NCBI GenBank assembly: GCA_016124375.1
Contig: WGNV01000003.1
Span: forward strand, 1-64,000
Origin: Tepidisphaera sp.
GTDB lineage: Bacteria; Planctomycetota; Phycisphaerae; Phycisphaerales; UBA1924
Direction: 5' to 3'
DNA length: 64,000 bases
Shown: positions 35,420 to 45,857 of the stretch, in pieces
How the letters are laid out: every line of letters begins with the position of its first letter
Numbering within the stretch: the stretch's first letter is position 1
Made by a program: the position numbers and the translations under genes
Notes under the pieces: model-generated
Databases searched by the model: none
The model's input: only the letters and a program-made list of their open reading frames with translations
Told to the model about the DNA's origin: nothing

Positions 35420-37243
35420 GTGAACATCACCCTCGGCCCACGCCGGCGTTCGCTCACTCGCAGCCTGCTCACCGGGCTCGGCTCGCTTGTCGCCCTGCTG
35501 CTCGCGTTCGTCGATCCCGCCGCTACCGCCCAGACCACCGCCACCAACCCGCCCATCACCACCATCCCCGCCTCGCGGGCCGCCAAGAACATCGCGATCA
35601 TCACCCTCCACGGCGAGATCGACGGCCAGGGCGTCATGGCCGCCAGCATCAAGCGGCGACTGGCCATGGCCGAGCGGGCCGCCGCCGACGCCATCGTCTT
35701 CGACATCGACACGCCCGGGGGCGACCTCAGCTCCGTCCTCGAAATCTGCAACGCCATCAAAGCCAGCCCGATCAAGAACACCGTCGCGTGGATCAACCCC
35801 AACGCCTACTCGGGCGGGGCGGTTGTCGCCCTGGCCTGCCGCGATATCGTGGTCAACGACCCCTGCGCCTTCGGCGACGCCAAGATCATCTCGGGGGGCC
35901 CACTGGGCATCGACCCCAGGGGCATCTCGCCCGAAATCCTCCGCAAGATCATGCCCCCGCTGATCGCCGAGGTGGTCGATTCCGCCCGGCGTCACAACGC
36001 CGAATACGGCAACTACTCGCGCGACGAATATCTGGTGCAATCCATCGTCGCCGACGACCTGCCCCTGTGGCTGGCCCGCAATAAGAAGACCGGCCAGCAG
36101 ATGTGCATCGACCAGCGCGAACTCGCGACGTTCTTCCCGGGCGAAGACCCCAGCGGCCCCACCCGCCTGCCCAGCGTGCCCGGGCTCAGCGCCTCCAATC
36201 ACCCGACCGTCACCAACGCCCCCGAGGGCGAAGTGCCCTCGGGCTCACCCAAGCTCGCCAACATCGCCGACCAGCTCGCCCAGCTCCAGACCCTGCCCAC
36301 CTCGCGCCCCAAACTCACCAAGGACAACGCCGCCGACTGGGAGATCGTCGAAAAGGTCACCGATGGCGCCGGGGCCTCCACCTTCAAAACCACCGACATG
36401 CTGCAGTTCGGCCTGGCCGCCAACGACACGACGTTCGTCAACGGCATCCCCGCGATCAAGCCCATCCGCAACGACCAGGACCTGGCCGCCTACTTCGGGG
36501 CCAAGCACATCCTCCGCTACGACTCTTCCTGGTCCGAGGGGCTGGTGCTCTTCCTCACCAACATCTGGGTGCGGGGGCTGCTGATCGTCGTCTTCCTGGT
36601 GGGCTTGTTCGTCGAGATGACCCATCCGGGCATTCTGCTCCCCGCCGCGATCGCGCTGGTGGCCCTGTTCGCGCTCATCGCGCCCCCCATGCTCATCGGC
36701 ATGGCCGGCTGGTGGGAGGTTGCCGCCATCATCGTCGGGATCCTGCTGCTGCTTCTCGAGATCTTCGTGCTGCCGGGCTTCGGGGCCGCGGGCATCGCGG
36801 GGTTGATCCTCCTCTTCGTCGGCCTGGTCGCCACCTTCGTGCCCTATGGCGACGGCCTCTTCCCCGATTCTCCCCAAGCCCGCAGCGGCCTTACCTACGG
36901 CGCCCTAGTCGTCCTGCTCGCCATCGTCACTTCGGGCCTGCTCATGTGGCAGATCGGGCGGCACTTCGGCTCGCTTCCTTTCCTCAACCGCCTGGTCCTC
37001 CAGACCGGCGAAGACGAATCCGACGGCATGCTTTTGGCCATGGACCCCACCACCGACGCCGTCGCCACCCTGGGCGAACTGGGCGTCGCCCTCACCGCCC
37101 TTCGACCCGCGGGGCGCATCCAGATCGGCGAGCGATTGCTCGACGCCTCGGCGGCATTCGGCTACATTGACGCCGGTACGCCCGTGCGGGTCGCTCGCGT
37201 GGAAGGCCCATGGGTGTGGGTCGAGCCCGCGGGCGACGCCTGA
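35420..37243 (+). CDS. NfeD-family membrane serine protease (ClpP-class, long form)
   Basis: 607 residues from GTG 35420. Signal-like N-terminus, then a ClpP/SppA-type serine protease fold at about residues 55-230, with DTPGGDLSSVLEICNAI and NAYSGGAVVALACRDI, in which Ser131 is the probable nucleophile; a Pro-rich insertion to about residue 370; four or five close-packed transmembrane helices (GLLIVVFLVGLFVEMTHPGILLP, VAAIIVGILLLLLEIFVLPGFG); and a C-terminal OB-fold domain (LGELGVALTALRPAGRIQI). Such proteins pair with flotillin-like proteins, as seen two genes downstream, and are thought to cut membrane partners such as stomatins. Forms an operon with the short NfeD gene and floA. Confidence 0.9.
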   Translation: MNITLGPRRRSLTRSLLTGLGSLVALLLAFVDPAATAQTTATNPPITTIPASRAAKNIAIITLHGEIDGQGVMAASIKRRLAMAERAAADAIVFDIDTPGGDLSSVLEICNAIKASPIKNTVAWINPNAYSGGAVVALACRDIVVNDPCAFGDAKIISGGPLGIDPRGISPEILRKIMPPLIAEVVDSARRHNAEYGNYSRDEYLVQSIVADDLPLWLARNKKTGQQMCIDQRELATFFPGEDPSGPTRLPSVPGLSASNHPTVTNAPEGEVPSGSPKLANIADQLAQLQTLPTSRPKLTKDNAADWEIVEKVTDGAGASTFKTTDMLQFGLAANDTTFVNGIPAIKPIRNDQDLAAYFGAKHILRYDSSWSEGLVLFLTNIWVRGLLIVVFLVGLFVEMTHPGILLPAAIALVALFALIAPPMLIGMAGWWEVAAIIVGILLLLLEIFVLPGFGAAGIAGLILLFVGLVATFVPYGDGLFPDSPQARSGLTYGALVVLLAIVTSGLLMWQIGRHFGSLPFLNRLVLQTGEDESDGMLLAMDPTTDAVATLGELGVALTALRPAGRIQIGERLLDASAAFGYIDAGTPVRVARVEGPWVWVEPAGDA

Positions 37244-37294
37244 CCCGGGACGACGCTCGCAACCGCCAACGCCCGAAACACGAAAGCACTCCCG

Positions 37295-37795
37295 ATGGAA
37301 TCGCTGCTGGTCTGGGGTCTGGGGCTCATCGGTCTAGGCATCGTGCTGCTCTCGCTGGAGTTTTTCTTCCCGGCGGCCGGCGCGCTGGCCCTCACCTCGC
37401 TCGTCCTCGCCTTCGCGGGCATCATCTGCCTCTTCCGCTACGACCTCACCTGGGGCCTCACCGGCTCGCTGCTGCTGCTTGTCTTCGGCCCGCTGGCCCT
37501 CTACTGGGGCCTCAAGATCTGGCCCAACACCCTGGTCGGGCGCAAAGTCTCCGGCGAACCCACCGAAGAAGAAGCCGAGGCCCAGCGCCTCGCCCAGCTC
37601 GAAGCCCAGAAGCAGGCCCGGGCCCTGGTCGGCAAAGAAGGCGTCGTCGTCTCCGATCTGCGCCCGGTCGGGGCCGTCGAGATCGATGGCGCCCGGGTGG
37701 AAGTCATCGCCGAATCCACCTTCGTCCCCGTCGGCGCCCGCGTGCGCGTCATCTCCGTCAACGGCCCCAGCGTGCGCGTGCGAGAACTGCGCTAA
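37295..37795 (+). CDS. NfeD-like short membrane protein
   Basis: 166 residues: two or three hydrophobic helices (LLVWGLGLIGLGIVLLSLEFFFP, GALALTSLVLAFAGIICLF, TGSLLLLVFGPLALYWGL), a coiled-coil-like charged linker (EEEAEAQRLAQLEAQKQAR) and a C-terminal OB-like NfeD domain (GKEGVVVSDLRPVGAVEIDGARVEV). No protease domain, so this is the short NfeD form that usually accompanies a flotillin-like protein. Lies 51 bases after the long form and 102 bases before floA. Confidence 0.88.
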   Translation: MESLLVWGLGLIGLGIVLLSLEFFFPAAGALALTSLVLAFAGIICLFRYDLTWGLTGSLLLLVFGPLALYWGLKIWPNTLVGRKVSGEPTEEEAEAQRLAQLEAQKQARALVGKEGVVVSDLRPVGAVEIDGARVEVIAESTFVPVGARVRVISVNGPSVRVRELR

Positions 37796-37897
37796 CCCAC
37801 GGGCAAATTCTCTTTCTTTCCCGCGGGCTCCGGTCTCCCGACAGACTTACACTCTGTCTGATCCGCCCAGTGGGCGAATATCACTCGGAGGGTTCTC

Positions 37898-38998
<1,101 letters not shown>

Positions 38999-39019
38999 AT
39001 ACACGCTCGCCCGCCTCGC

Positions 39020-39042
39020 GCGACGCGATCTAATCGCGTCGC
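39020..39042. terminator. Strong hairpin downstream of floA
   Basis: Perfect 10-base stem GCGACGCGAT / ATCGCGTCGC with a 3-base loop, 22 bases after the floA stop. No T run follows, so it could stabilise the 3' end or end transcription only weakly. Confidence 0.45.
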
Positions 39043-39271
39043 AATGTCGCGCGCCCGGTCGAACGGTCGCGGGTTCTCGTTGCGCCTTGGTGGTCGGATC
39101 GGTGGCTCAAGATCAGCCGGCATCGGTGGACGAGCACTCGCCGCACCCTGATCTCAATCGCGCGACATCCACCTCCCGCGTCTGATTTCATTTTCAGTTT
39201 CAAGTGTGCCATCGGCCACGCCGCTCAGGCGTCAATGGCCGCCCCACACCCATTTCGAAGGACAATCTCCG

Positions 39272-39829
39272 ATGGCCCGCTGTCATCTCAATAGCTACGG
39301 CGACAAACTCGCCCGTGGCATGTCTTGGCCGCTGAATGTCACCAGCATCCTCGCCGCCCTCGAGCACCGCCCCGAGGCGGACATCTGGCTCTCCGCCTAT
39401 CGCCGCAATACCGCGCAAAGCTGGTTGCCGTATCGGGGGGTGGACCAGTGTCCGAAGGAGGCACACCTTGTCTCGATCGAGTACACATCACGGCGCGTCG
39501 AGTGGAAACGCCGCTGGTCTCACCGTTTCAACTTCTTGCCGCTGCCAGCGTGGTTCGACCTCGATGACCCGCCGCTGATTGATTCGAGCATGTACAGCAT
39601 TCCCGCGGGACTGATGCGCGACACGGGCCTAACCAAATCGCTCGCGGCTGGGGCGGTATCCGATTCGCTTCGGTCGCTGCTGCCCAAGTCCATCACGGAC
39701 GAAGATTGGAAGCTCGAACTATTGCTACGCAGCATGGACCCGGCGATTGTTTGCCGCAGATACGAACACCCGCTGACGAAATGGACGCTGGTGAGCACGA
39801 GGACTTACGCGATAGAAACACGGCGCTAA
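39272..39829 (+). CDS. Protein of unknown function, atypical composition
   Basis: 185 residues, MARCHLNSYGDKLARGMSWPLNV..., no signal peptide or helix, with many aromatic and charged residues (RRWSHRFNFLPLPAWFDLDDPP). No domain recognised. AAGGA lies 9 bases upstream of the ATG at 39272. Its codon use is visibly less GC-rich than that of flanking genes, and it is flanked by long spacers, so it may be a recent arrival or an orphan. The 273-base spacer before it holds the hairpin at 39020 and no other feature I can name. Confidence 0.6.
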   Translation: MARCHLNSYGDKLARGMSWPLNVTSILAALEHRPEADIWLSAYRRNTAQSWLPYRGVDQCPKEAHLVSIEYTSRRVEWKRRWSHRFNFLPLPAWFDLDDPPLIDSSMYSIPAGLMRDTGLTKSLAAGAVSDSLRSLLPKSITDEDWKLELLLRSMDPAIVCRRYEHPLTKWTLVSTRTYAIETRR

Positions 39830-39965
39830 ACGGTGCAGAAGCGTGCGTCTGGCGAGCCCTCGCGACTGCGCGATCGCGATCCAAACCGCGGCGGACATAC
39901 GCTGCGCTGGGATCACGGGGCCGCGTGGCGCCGCGTTAGGTTTCGTTCTGAAGAGGTTCCCCTCG

Positions 39966-40610
39966 ATGACCTGGACCGAAGCCATCGCCGCGGCCACCGG
40001 CCTTCTCAGCGTCTGGCTCACGGTGCGGCAGAACCTCTGGCTCTGGCCCACCGGCATCATCAGCGTGCTGCTCTACACCTGGGTTTTCGCCGGCGCGAAA
40101 CTCTACTCCGACGCCGGCCTCCAAGTCGTCTACCTGGTCGTGTCGATCTACGGCTGGGCCCACTGGGCCAAGGGCGGGCCTCGCGAGAGCGGCTTGCCGG
40201 TCACGACGCTCTCGCCATCCGCCCGGGCCGTGTGCGGCCTGGGCGTGCTCGCCGGAGCCGCAGGCCTGGGCACCCTGATGGCCCACTACACCGACGCCGC
40301 CCTGCCCTACCCCGACGCGCTCGTCACCTCCGCCAGCATCGCGGCCCAATGGCTGCTGGCCCGCAAGAAGCTCGAAAACTGGTGGCTGTGGATCGGCGTC
40401 GACGTGCTGGGCATCGGCGTCTTTGTGTACAAGGGCCTGAGCCTGACCGCCGGGCTCTACGCCGTATTCCTGGTGATGGCGATTTTGGGGCTTCGAGAAT
40501 GGACGCACGCGAAGCACAGGGCCGGGGCTTCCTCCTCGGCAAGTTCATGCCCCCACACGCCGGACACCGGCTCCTCCTCGACTTCGCCGGGCAGTTCTGC
40601 CGCGAGTTGA
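39966..40610 (+). CDS. pnuC: PnuC-type nicotinamide riboside transporter
   Basis: 214 residues, with seven hydrophobic helices. TEAIAAATGLLSVWLTVRQNLWLWPTGIISVLLY is the PnuC N-terminal signature, with later WxxWxxWG-type SIYGWAHWAKGG, and the C-terminal GLSLTAGLYAVFLVMAILGLREW. It imports nicotinamide riboside for NAD synthesis. GAAGAGG lies about 8 bases upstream. The normal family end falls near residue 186 (GLREW); the extra 28 residues are Ser/Ala/Pro-rich because the frame runs on into the nadR coding region, giving a 112-base overlap. Confidence 0.9.
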   Translation: MTWTEAIAAATGLLSVWLTVRQNLWLWPTGIISVLLYTWVFAGAKLYSDAGLQVVYLVVSIYGWAHWAKGGPRESGLPVTTLSPSARAVCGLGVLAGAAGLGTLMAHYTDAALPYPDALVTSASIAAQWLLARKKLENWWLWIGVDVLGIGVFVYKGLSLTAGLYAVFLVMAILGLREWTHAKHRAGASSSASSCPHTPDTGSSSTSPGSSAAS

Positions 40611-41506
40611 CCGTGCTGGTCTGTTCACTTCCCGATGACCCGATCCCCGGCGAGCGTCGGCTGGCATGGGTTTCGGAACTCGCGCCGCGTGCCAACGTGC
40701 TGCACCTGGCCGACCCGATGCCTCAGGAGCCCAGCGAAAGCCCGGACTTCTGGGACATCTGGCGGCGGGCGATCCGCACCAAAGAGTCGCGGGCGATTTC
40801 CTTCGTCTTCGCCTCCGAGCCTTATGGCGAGCGCCTTGCCTATGAGTTGGGGGCGCGTTTCATCCCGCTCGATGTCAGGCGAGAACTCGTGCCGATCTCG
40901 GGCACGATGATCCGCCAAGACCCCATCGGCCACTGGGAGTACCTCCCCGAGTGCGTCCGCCCGTACTTCGTCAAACGCGTGTGCCTGGTGGGGCCCGAAT
41001 CCGCGGGCAAATCCACGCTGGCCACGACGCTGGCCCGACGCTTTGCGACCACCTACGCCTGGGAGCACGCCCGCCCGCTGCTCGACCTCAAAGGCGGCAA
41101 GTGCGACCCCGAGGACATCCCGCTCATCGCTCGCTCTCAGATCGCCATCGAAGAGGCCGCGGCCCGCCGCGCCAACCGCGTTCTCTTCTGCGATACCAAT
41201 GTGCTGCTCACCAAGATCTGGAGCGAAGTCCTCTTCGGCATGTGCCCGGGGTGGATCGAGCACGAAGCCGCGACCAAACGCTATGACCTGGCCCTGCTGT
41301 TGGAGCCCGACATTCCGTGGGTCGACGACTCACAGCGCTATTTTCCCGACACCGAGCGACGACGCCAGTTCTTTGATCGCTGCCGTCGCGAACTCGACAG
41401 AGTCGGCCAGCCCTACGCGATTATCTCCGGCTCGTTCACCGAACGCGAAGCCGCGGCCATCGAAGCTGTTCGCCAAGCGACGGGTCTCAACGCCACTGCC
41501 AAATAG
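40499..41506 (+). CDS. nadR: NadR-type NMN adenylyltransferase / ribosylnicotinamide kinase
   Basis: 335 residues. The N-terminal nucleotidyltransferase has GKFMPPHAGH (GxFxPxHxGH) and the ISGTMIRQDP (ISxTxxR) motif; the C-terminal kinase has the P-loop GPESAGKSTLA. The enzyme phosphorylates nicotinamide riboside and adenylates NMN to NAD. The E. coli helix-turn-helix repressor domain is absent, so it is not the self-regulating form. The start at 40499 is required to include the first motif. It overlaps pnuC by 112 bases, matching function: transporter and enzyme of one salvage route. Confidence 0.95.
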   Translation: MDAREAQGRGFLLGKFMPPHAGHRLLLDFAGQFCRELTVLVCSLPDDPIPGERRLAWVSELAPRANVLHLADPMPQEPSESPDFWDIWRRAIRTKESRAISFVFASEPYGERLAYELGARFIPLDVRRELVPISGTMIRQDPIGHWEYLPECVRPYFVKRVCLVGPESAGKSTLATTLARRFATTYAWEHARPLLDLKGGKCDPEDIPLIARSQIAIEEAAARRANRVLFCDTNVLLTKIWSEVLFGMCPGWIEHEAATKRYDLALLLEPDIPWVDDSQRYFPDTERRRQFFDRCRRELDRVGQPYAIISGSFTEREAAAIEAVRQATGLNATAK

Positions 41507-41531
41507 AGCGTTCGCTCTCCTCGCCTCCCAA

Positions 41532-42611
41532 CTAGCGACTCCACCGTTCAACGCGTAGCAGTTCCGCGACCGCCGTCGCCCCGACGGCGGTCGCGTGCCC
41601 CACCTTCCGCCCCGCCCGCGCCTCCTTGCCGTAGTCATGCACGTGCACGCCCGGCATCTTCAGCAACTCGCCCGCCCGCGGCATCGTCCCAATGAAATTC
41701 ACCATCGCGCTCTCGCCCCGCACCCCCGGCTCGCCCAAGGGCAGCCCCGCCACCGCGCGGCAGTGATTCTCAAACTGGCTCACCTCGCACCCGTCAATCG
41801 TCCAGTGCCCGCTGTTGTGCACGCGCGGGGCCATCTCGTTGGCCAGCAACTCAGTGCCCGTATCAAACAGCTCGATCGCCAGCACGCCCACATAGTTCAG
41901 CCGCGTCATCAGGGCCTCGATGTGCGCCCTGGCCGCGGCTTCCAGCGCCGGGCTCACGTCCCTCGCCGGCGCTCGGCTCACCCGCAGGATTCCCCCCTCG
42001 TGCACGTTCTCCGTCAAGGGATACACCACGCACGCCCCGTCGCGCCCGCGGCACGCGATGATCGACAGCTCCCGCTTGAACGCCACCATCTTCTCGACGA
42101 GCAGCGGCACATCCCCCAGCGTCGCCCGCAGCTTCGCCACGTCTGCCGCGCTCCGCAGCACCATCTGCCCCTTGCCGTCGTAGCCCATCCGGCGCGTCTT
42201 GGCGACCAGGGGGAGGCCCAGTCGCGAGGCCGCCCCGCGCCCGTCGTCCCCCGGCTCGACCGCCTCAAAGTCATGCACCGCAAACCCGAGCTCGCGGAAC
42301 GCCGTCTTCTCGCGCAGACGATCCTGCCCCGTCTCCAGCGCCTCGGGGGGCGGATACACGGGCAGCCGCTTCGCCAGCCATCGAACGCTCGACGCCGGCA
42401 CGTTTTCAAACTCGTACGTCACCACATCCAGCCCGGCGGCGAACTTCGCCAGCACGGCTTCATCCTCAAACGCCCCCCGCACCACCTCGCCCACCGCGCC
42501 CGCCGGGGGCTTCTCGCTCGGTTCCAAAAACCGAAACTCCAGCCCCAGCGGAATACCCGCCAGCCCCAGCATGCGTCCTAGTTGCCCGCCCCCCAGAACA
42601 CCGATCCGCAT
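41532..42611 (-). CDS. purK: N5-carboxyaminoimidazole ribonucleotide synthase
   Basis: 359 residues. ATP-grasp enzyme making N5-CAIR from AIR and bicarbonate in purine synthesis. N-terminal IGVLGGGQLGRMLGLAG and DVVTYEFENVP; ATP-grasp LPLVAKTRRMGYDGKGQMVL, and the C-terminal NEMAPRVHNSGHWTIDGCEVSQFENHCRAVAGLPLG, the strongest PurK signature. GGAG lies 10 bases before the ATG. Downstream of purE on the same strand with a REP-like element between. Confidence 0.97.
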   Translation of the reverse strand: MRIGVLGGGQLGRMLGLAGIPLGLEFRFLEPSEKPPAGAVGEVVRGAFEDEAVLAKFAAGLDVVTYEFENVPASSVRWLAKRLPVYPPPEALETGQDRLREKTAFRELGFAVHDFEAVEPGDDGRGAASRLGLPLVAKTRRMGYDGKGQMVLRSAADVAKLRATLGDVPLLVEKMVAFKRELSIIACRGRDGACVVYPLTENVHEGGILRVSRAPARDVSPALEAAARAHIEALMTRLNYVGVLAIELFDTGTELLANEMAPRVHNSGHWTIDGCEVSQFENHCRAVAGLPLGEPGVRGESAMVNFIGTMPRAGELLKMPGVHVHDYGKEARAGRKVGHATAVGATAVAELLRVERWSR

Positions 42612-42657
42612 GCGTTGGTTCTCCGTTGGCGCTCACTCGCAGTTCGAGGCTTCTGTT

Positions 42658-42751
42658 GACGCCGGAGATGAGCAACGCGAATCTCCGGGTCGCGTCCGAC
42701 GTGCTGGTCGCCCACCCGACCCGGACCTTCGCTTTGCTCAGGTCCGGCGTC
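42658..42751. repeat. REP/BIME-like paired-hairpin element, copy B
   Basis: Same bounds (GACGCCGGA ... TCCGGCGTC) and two inverted hairpins as copy A at 32894-32972; loops read GAGCAACGCGA and TCGCTTTGCTC. Lies between purE and purK on the minus strand. Confidence 0.75.
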
Positions 42752-42772
42752 CCGGATCAACTCCGGCGCTTC

Positions 42773-43294
42773 CTACTCCACTCGCGGGTCGCGCGCCTCC
42801 AGCACCTTTCGCGTTTGCGATTCCCGGAACGCCAGCAGCCGCTGCGCCAGCGCCGGGTCGGCCAGGCTCAGCACCGCCCCGGCAAACAGCCCGGCGTTCG
42901 TCGCACCCGCCTTGCCGATCGCCATCGTCGCCACCGGCACGCCCCCGGGCATCTGCACGATCGACAGCAGCGAGTCCATCCCCTTCAAGGCATGACTCTC
43001 CACCGGCACGCCGATCACGGGCAACGGCGTCTTGGACGCCAGCATCCCGGGCAAGTGTGCCGCGCCTCCCGCCCCGGCAATGATCACCCTCAGCCCGCGC
43101 CCGGGCGCCGCGGCCGCGTATTCAAACAGCCAGTCCGGCGTGCGATGTGCCGACACCACCTTCACCTCGTGCGGCACCTGCAGCGTCTCCAGAATCTCGC
43201 TGGCGTGACGCATCGTCTCCCAATCCGAGCGCGAACCCATCACCACCCCTACCAGGGGCGCTTCGCTGTCCGCAAACTTGGTCGCCTGGGCCAT
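42773..43294 (-). CDS. purE: N5-carboxyaminoimidazole ribonucleotide mutase
   Basis: 173 residues, class I PurE. Converts N5-CAIR to [27 protein letters not shown] and [28 protein letters not shown] are the CAIR-binding motifs, with [22 protein letters not shown] after. The start at 43294 follows family length; a TACACT hexamer ends 6 bases upstream and no Shine-Dalgarno is evident. Likely transcribed with purK, though a 160-base spacer with a REP element intervenes. Confidence 0.97.
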   Translation of the reverse strand: MAQATKFADSEAPLVGVVMGSRSDWETMRHASEILETLQVPHEVKVVSAHRTPDWLFEYAAAAPGRGLRVIIAGAGGAAHLPGMLASKTPLPVIGVPVESHALKGMDSLLSIVQMPGGVPVATMAIGKAGATNAGLFAGAVLSLADPALAQRLLAFRESQTRKVLEARDPRVE

Positions 43295-43300
43295 GCCCAC

Positions 43301-43306
43301 AGTGTA
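43301..43306 (-). promoter_or_regulatory. Candidate -10 hexamer TACACT
   Basis: On the minus strand TACACT ends 6 bases before the purE ATG (43294). One of eight near-start TAnnnT sites. Confidence 0.35.
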
Positions 43307-43356
43307 GAAACACGCTGGGCCCACGCCCCGCCGGATCTCCCCGTCAACACACAGGC

Positions 43357-45009
43357 CTATCGACCACCATCGGGCTTGCCCGGGGTCGGCTTGGTCACGC
43401 CCGGCCCGGGCGCTGTCGGCGTAGGAGGCACCAGCGAGCTCTCACCCATCGCCGGAGTCGCCGCGGGCTTGCTCGCGTCGGGCTTGGCGACCTCCTGCTT
43501 CCCGCCCTCGCCCTTGCTCCCTTCCAGCTTCGCCAGTTGCGCCGTCACCGCCTCGTCCATCCCGTTCAGCGTGTCGCTGGGTCGATAGGGCGTCGGGCCC
43601 TTCACGATCTCTCCCGCGCCGTCGATCACCACGTACGACGGATACCCCGCCACCCCGAAACCCTTCGCCACCTCGTCCCCGTCCAGCAGCAGGTCGAACC
43701 CGAAGTTCCCCTTCTTGAACTCATCAATCGCTCCATCGCGGCTCTTCTCCCGCACCGCGATGCTCAGCCCCGCCAACGCCTTGCCCTTGTGCTTGTCCAG
43801 CAGCGCCTGAAACTCCCGGCGCGCATCCGCCACGCCCAGCGACCACGTTCCCGCAAACTCCGCCACCACCACCTTGCCCCGCAGCGAATCCAGCGACACC
43901 TTCGCCCCCGCCGCGTCCGTCAGCTCAAAAGCCGGCGCCAGCCGCACCACCGGCACCGGCTTGCTCGCCGGCTTCGGCGCGGCCTCTGGCTTGCCTGGCT
44001 CGGACTTCCCCGGCTCGGGCTTTACTTCCCCCGGCGTCACGGGCGCCGGCGCGGGCTTGGGGGGCGGCGTGGGCACCACCCGATCCTCCTTGAACCCCGG
44101 CGGCACCATCACCCGCATCTCCGGCACGTCCTCACTCTTCTCGTACACCTTCAGATTCGTGACCTCAACCCACTTCGTGCCTTCCAGGTTTCCCGTAAAG
44201 ATCGTCTCGCTCTTTCGGGGCAGGTGATCGTCGACCCCCAGCCACCACCGAACCTTCAGCCTTCCCGAGTTGACATCGGCCACCACCACATCGCACGTCA
44301 CCCCGCCGATCGCCGCCCGCTCCTCGATCGTGTAGTCCTCCGCCGCCAGCTCCTTCCGGAATGGCTGGCCCGAAAGCAGTTCCTCAAACCGGGCAGCGTT
44401 TCCCTGCGAGACGGGCTTGGCACGCCGCGCCTCGTTCATCACCCGCTCCTTGATCGTCGAGTCCTCCTCGTCGCGCCACTCCAGCGTCGAATCCAGCCAC
44501 GCCACGTCAAAATCGGTCTTGACACCCTGCGGGTTCGTCGAGGTCCCCTTCATTCGCATATGCCAGGCGGGCAGCACGGCGCGCGCCGCCCGGGCCATCC
44601 ACACATCCGCCTCGATCTTCGCCGCATACCCGCCCAGCTTGCCCGTGCCCCCGCTCGCCAGGTGAAACGAAAACCCCCGCGCCTTCGCCACCGCCTGCCG
44701 CGACTGCTCGAAGAGCGCTCGCCCCGGGTGCGTGCTGGCGGCACTCGGCTGCTTCTCCGCCCCCTTGCCCGCGGGCCGCACGACCTGAGGCTTCTTCTCC
44801 GGCGCAGTCTTTGGCTGGACCGGCTGTTCTTCCTGGTCCTGCTGCTGATCGGGCTGGTCGGGCTGAGCCCGCGCCGGCCCCGACAGCAGCGTTGCGCCCA
44901 GCAACACGCCCGCGCACCACAGCCCCATCCGGATCCACCCCCGCCGATCGCCGCTGATGGCCATACTCGCTCGCTCCATCGGGCGCACACCTTCCGCCCG
45001 TTCGTTCAT
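43357..45009 (-). CDS. Secreted two-domain protein: LolA-like region plus thioredoxin-fold domain lacking CxxC
   Basis: 550 residues. Signal peptide at residues about 20-48 ([21 protein letters not shown]), then Gln/Pro-rich spacer; residues about 95-315 resemble outer-membrane lipoprotein carrier/DUF-type domains ([47 protein letters not shown]). A long Pro/Lys/Glu linker leads to a TlpA-like domain ([31 protein letters not shown]). Where the family has WCxxC there is WSLGV, so the redox cysteines are absent; GYPSYVVID, the cis-Pro region, is kept. C-terminal Pro/Lys-rich tail. Start overlaps the trpC stop (ATGA). A redox-inactive, binding-only role is inferred. Confidence 0.8.
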   Translation of the reverse strand: MNERAEGVRPMERASMAISGDRRGWIRMGLWCAGVLLGATLLSGPARAQPDQPDQQQDQEEQPVQPKTAPEKKPQVVRPAGKGAEKQPSAASTHPGRALFEQSRQAVAKARGFSFHLASGGTGKLGGYAAKIEADVWMARAARAVLPAWHMRMKGTSTNPQGVKTDFDVAWLDSTLEWRDEEDSTIKERVMNEARRAKPVSQGNAARFEELLSGQPFRKELAAEDYTIEERAAIGGVTCDVVVADVNSGRLKVRWWLGVDDHLPRKSETIFTGNLEGTKWVEVTNLKVYEKSEDVPEMRVMVPPGFKEDRVVPTPPPKPAPAPVTPGEVKPEPGKSEPGKPEAAPKPASKPVPVVRLAPAFELTDAAGAKVSLDSLRGKVVVAEFAGTWSLGVADARREFQALLDKHKGKALAGLSIAVREKSRDGAIDEFKKGNFGFDLLLDGDEVAKGFGVAGYPSYVVIDGAGEIVKGPTPYRPSDTLNGMDEAVTAQLAKLEGSKGEGGKQEVAKPDASKPAATPAMGESSLVPPTPTAPGPGVTKPTPGKPDGGR

Positions 45010-45857
45010 TTCGCTTCCGCCTCCGGCCCACCTTCGCCAAGCAGCGCTTCCAGCGCCTTGCCCGGCTCGGGCTGCTTCATCATGTACTCACCCACCAGCG
45101 CCATCCGTACCCCGCACGCCCGCAACGCCGCCAGGTCCTGAGGCGTGCGAATCCCCGATTCGCTCACCAGCCACCCCGCATCCGGCACTCGCCCCGCCAG
45201 GCGCAATGTGTGCGACAAGTCCACCTTCATCGTCGACAGGTCGCGATTGTTCACCCCCAGCAGCATCGCCCCGGGGTGCGACCCAAATACCCCCAGCGCC
45301 CGCTCGAAGTTCGCCTCGTCATGAATCTCCAGCAAGACGCCCAAGCCCAGTTCCACCGCCGCCGCCGCACATTCTTCCAGCGCTCCCGGCCCCAGGCACT
45401 CCGCCATCAGCAGCACCGCATCCGCCCCCATCACGCGGCTTTCAAACACCTGCCACACGTCCACCACGAAATCCTTCCGCAGTACCGGCAGCGACACCCG
45501 CTGCTTGATCCGCCCGATGTACGACGCGTCACCCCCAAAGAACGGCCCGTCCGTCAGGCACGAGATCGCGGCCGCCCCCGCCCGTTCATAGGCTTGGGCG
45601 ATGTCCTCGGGCACGAAACCCTCGCTGGCATACTCAGGCCTCATCCACCCGGCGCTGGGGCTCTTGCGCTTCACCTCCGCGATGATCGCCGCGCTTCCCG
45701 CCGTCGCCCTCGCCCGCAAGGCGTCCACAAACCCGCGGCATGGCTCAACCCCCGCCATCCGCTCGGCCTTGGCGCGCACCCCCGCCAGCGGTTCTCGGGC
45801 TTTCTGGCCCTCGACCCGCCTGCGCGTCTCTCGGATGATCGTTTCGAGCGTCTGCAT
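45006..45857 (-). CDS. trpC: Indole-3-glycerol phosphate synthase
   Basis: 283 residues. Closes the indole ring in tryptophan synthesis. Barrel motifs: AIIAEVKRKSPSAGWMR (active Lys), AISCLTDGPFFGGDASYI, LPVLRKDFVVDVWQVFESRVMGADAVLLM (second Lys), LGVLLEIHDEANFERAL, LLGVNNRDLSTMKVDL and WLVSESGIRTPQDL. MQTLETIIRETRRRVEGQK is a typical N-terminus, which fixes the start at 45857. The two initiation codons of trpC and the divergent CPBP gene share the CATG at 45855-45858. Its stop overlaps the next gene (ATGA). No other trp genes are near. Confidence 0.96.
   Translation of the reverse strand: MQTLETIIRETRRRVEGQKAREPLAGVRAKAERMAGVEPCRGFVDALRARATAGSAAIIAEVKRKSPSAGWMRPEYASEGFVPEDIAQAYERAGAAAISCLTDGPFFGGDASYIGRIKQRVSLPVLRKDFVVDVWQVFESRVMGADAVLLMAECLGPGALEECAAAAVELGLGVLLEIHDEANFERALGVFGSHPGAMLLGVNNRDLSTMKVDLSHTLRLAGRVPDAGWLVSESGIRTPQDLAALRACGVRMALVGEYMMKQPEPGKALEALLGEGGPEAEAK

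Noticed and set aside
39833-40498. Extending nadR upstream to 39833
   Set aside because: The added sequence is an out-of-phase reading of pnuC; nadR domain motifs begin only after 40499.
43147-45141. A 664-residue plus-strand frame
   Set aside because: Antisense to the redoxin-like and purE genes; Arg/His/Pro-rich, no motif.
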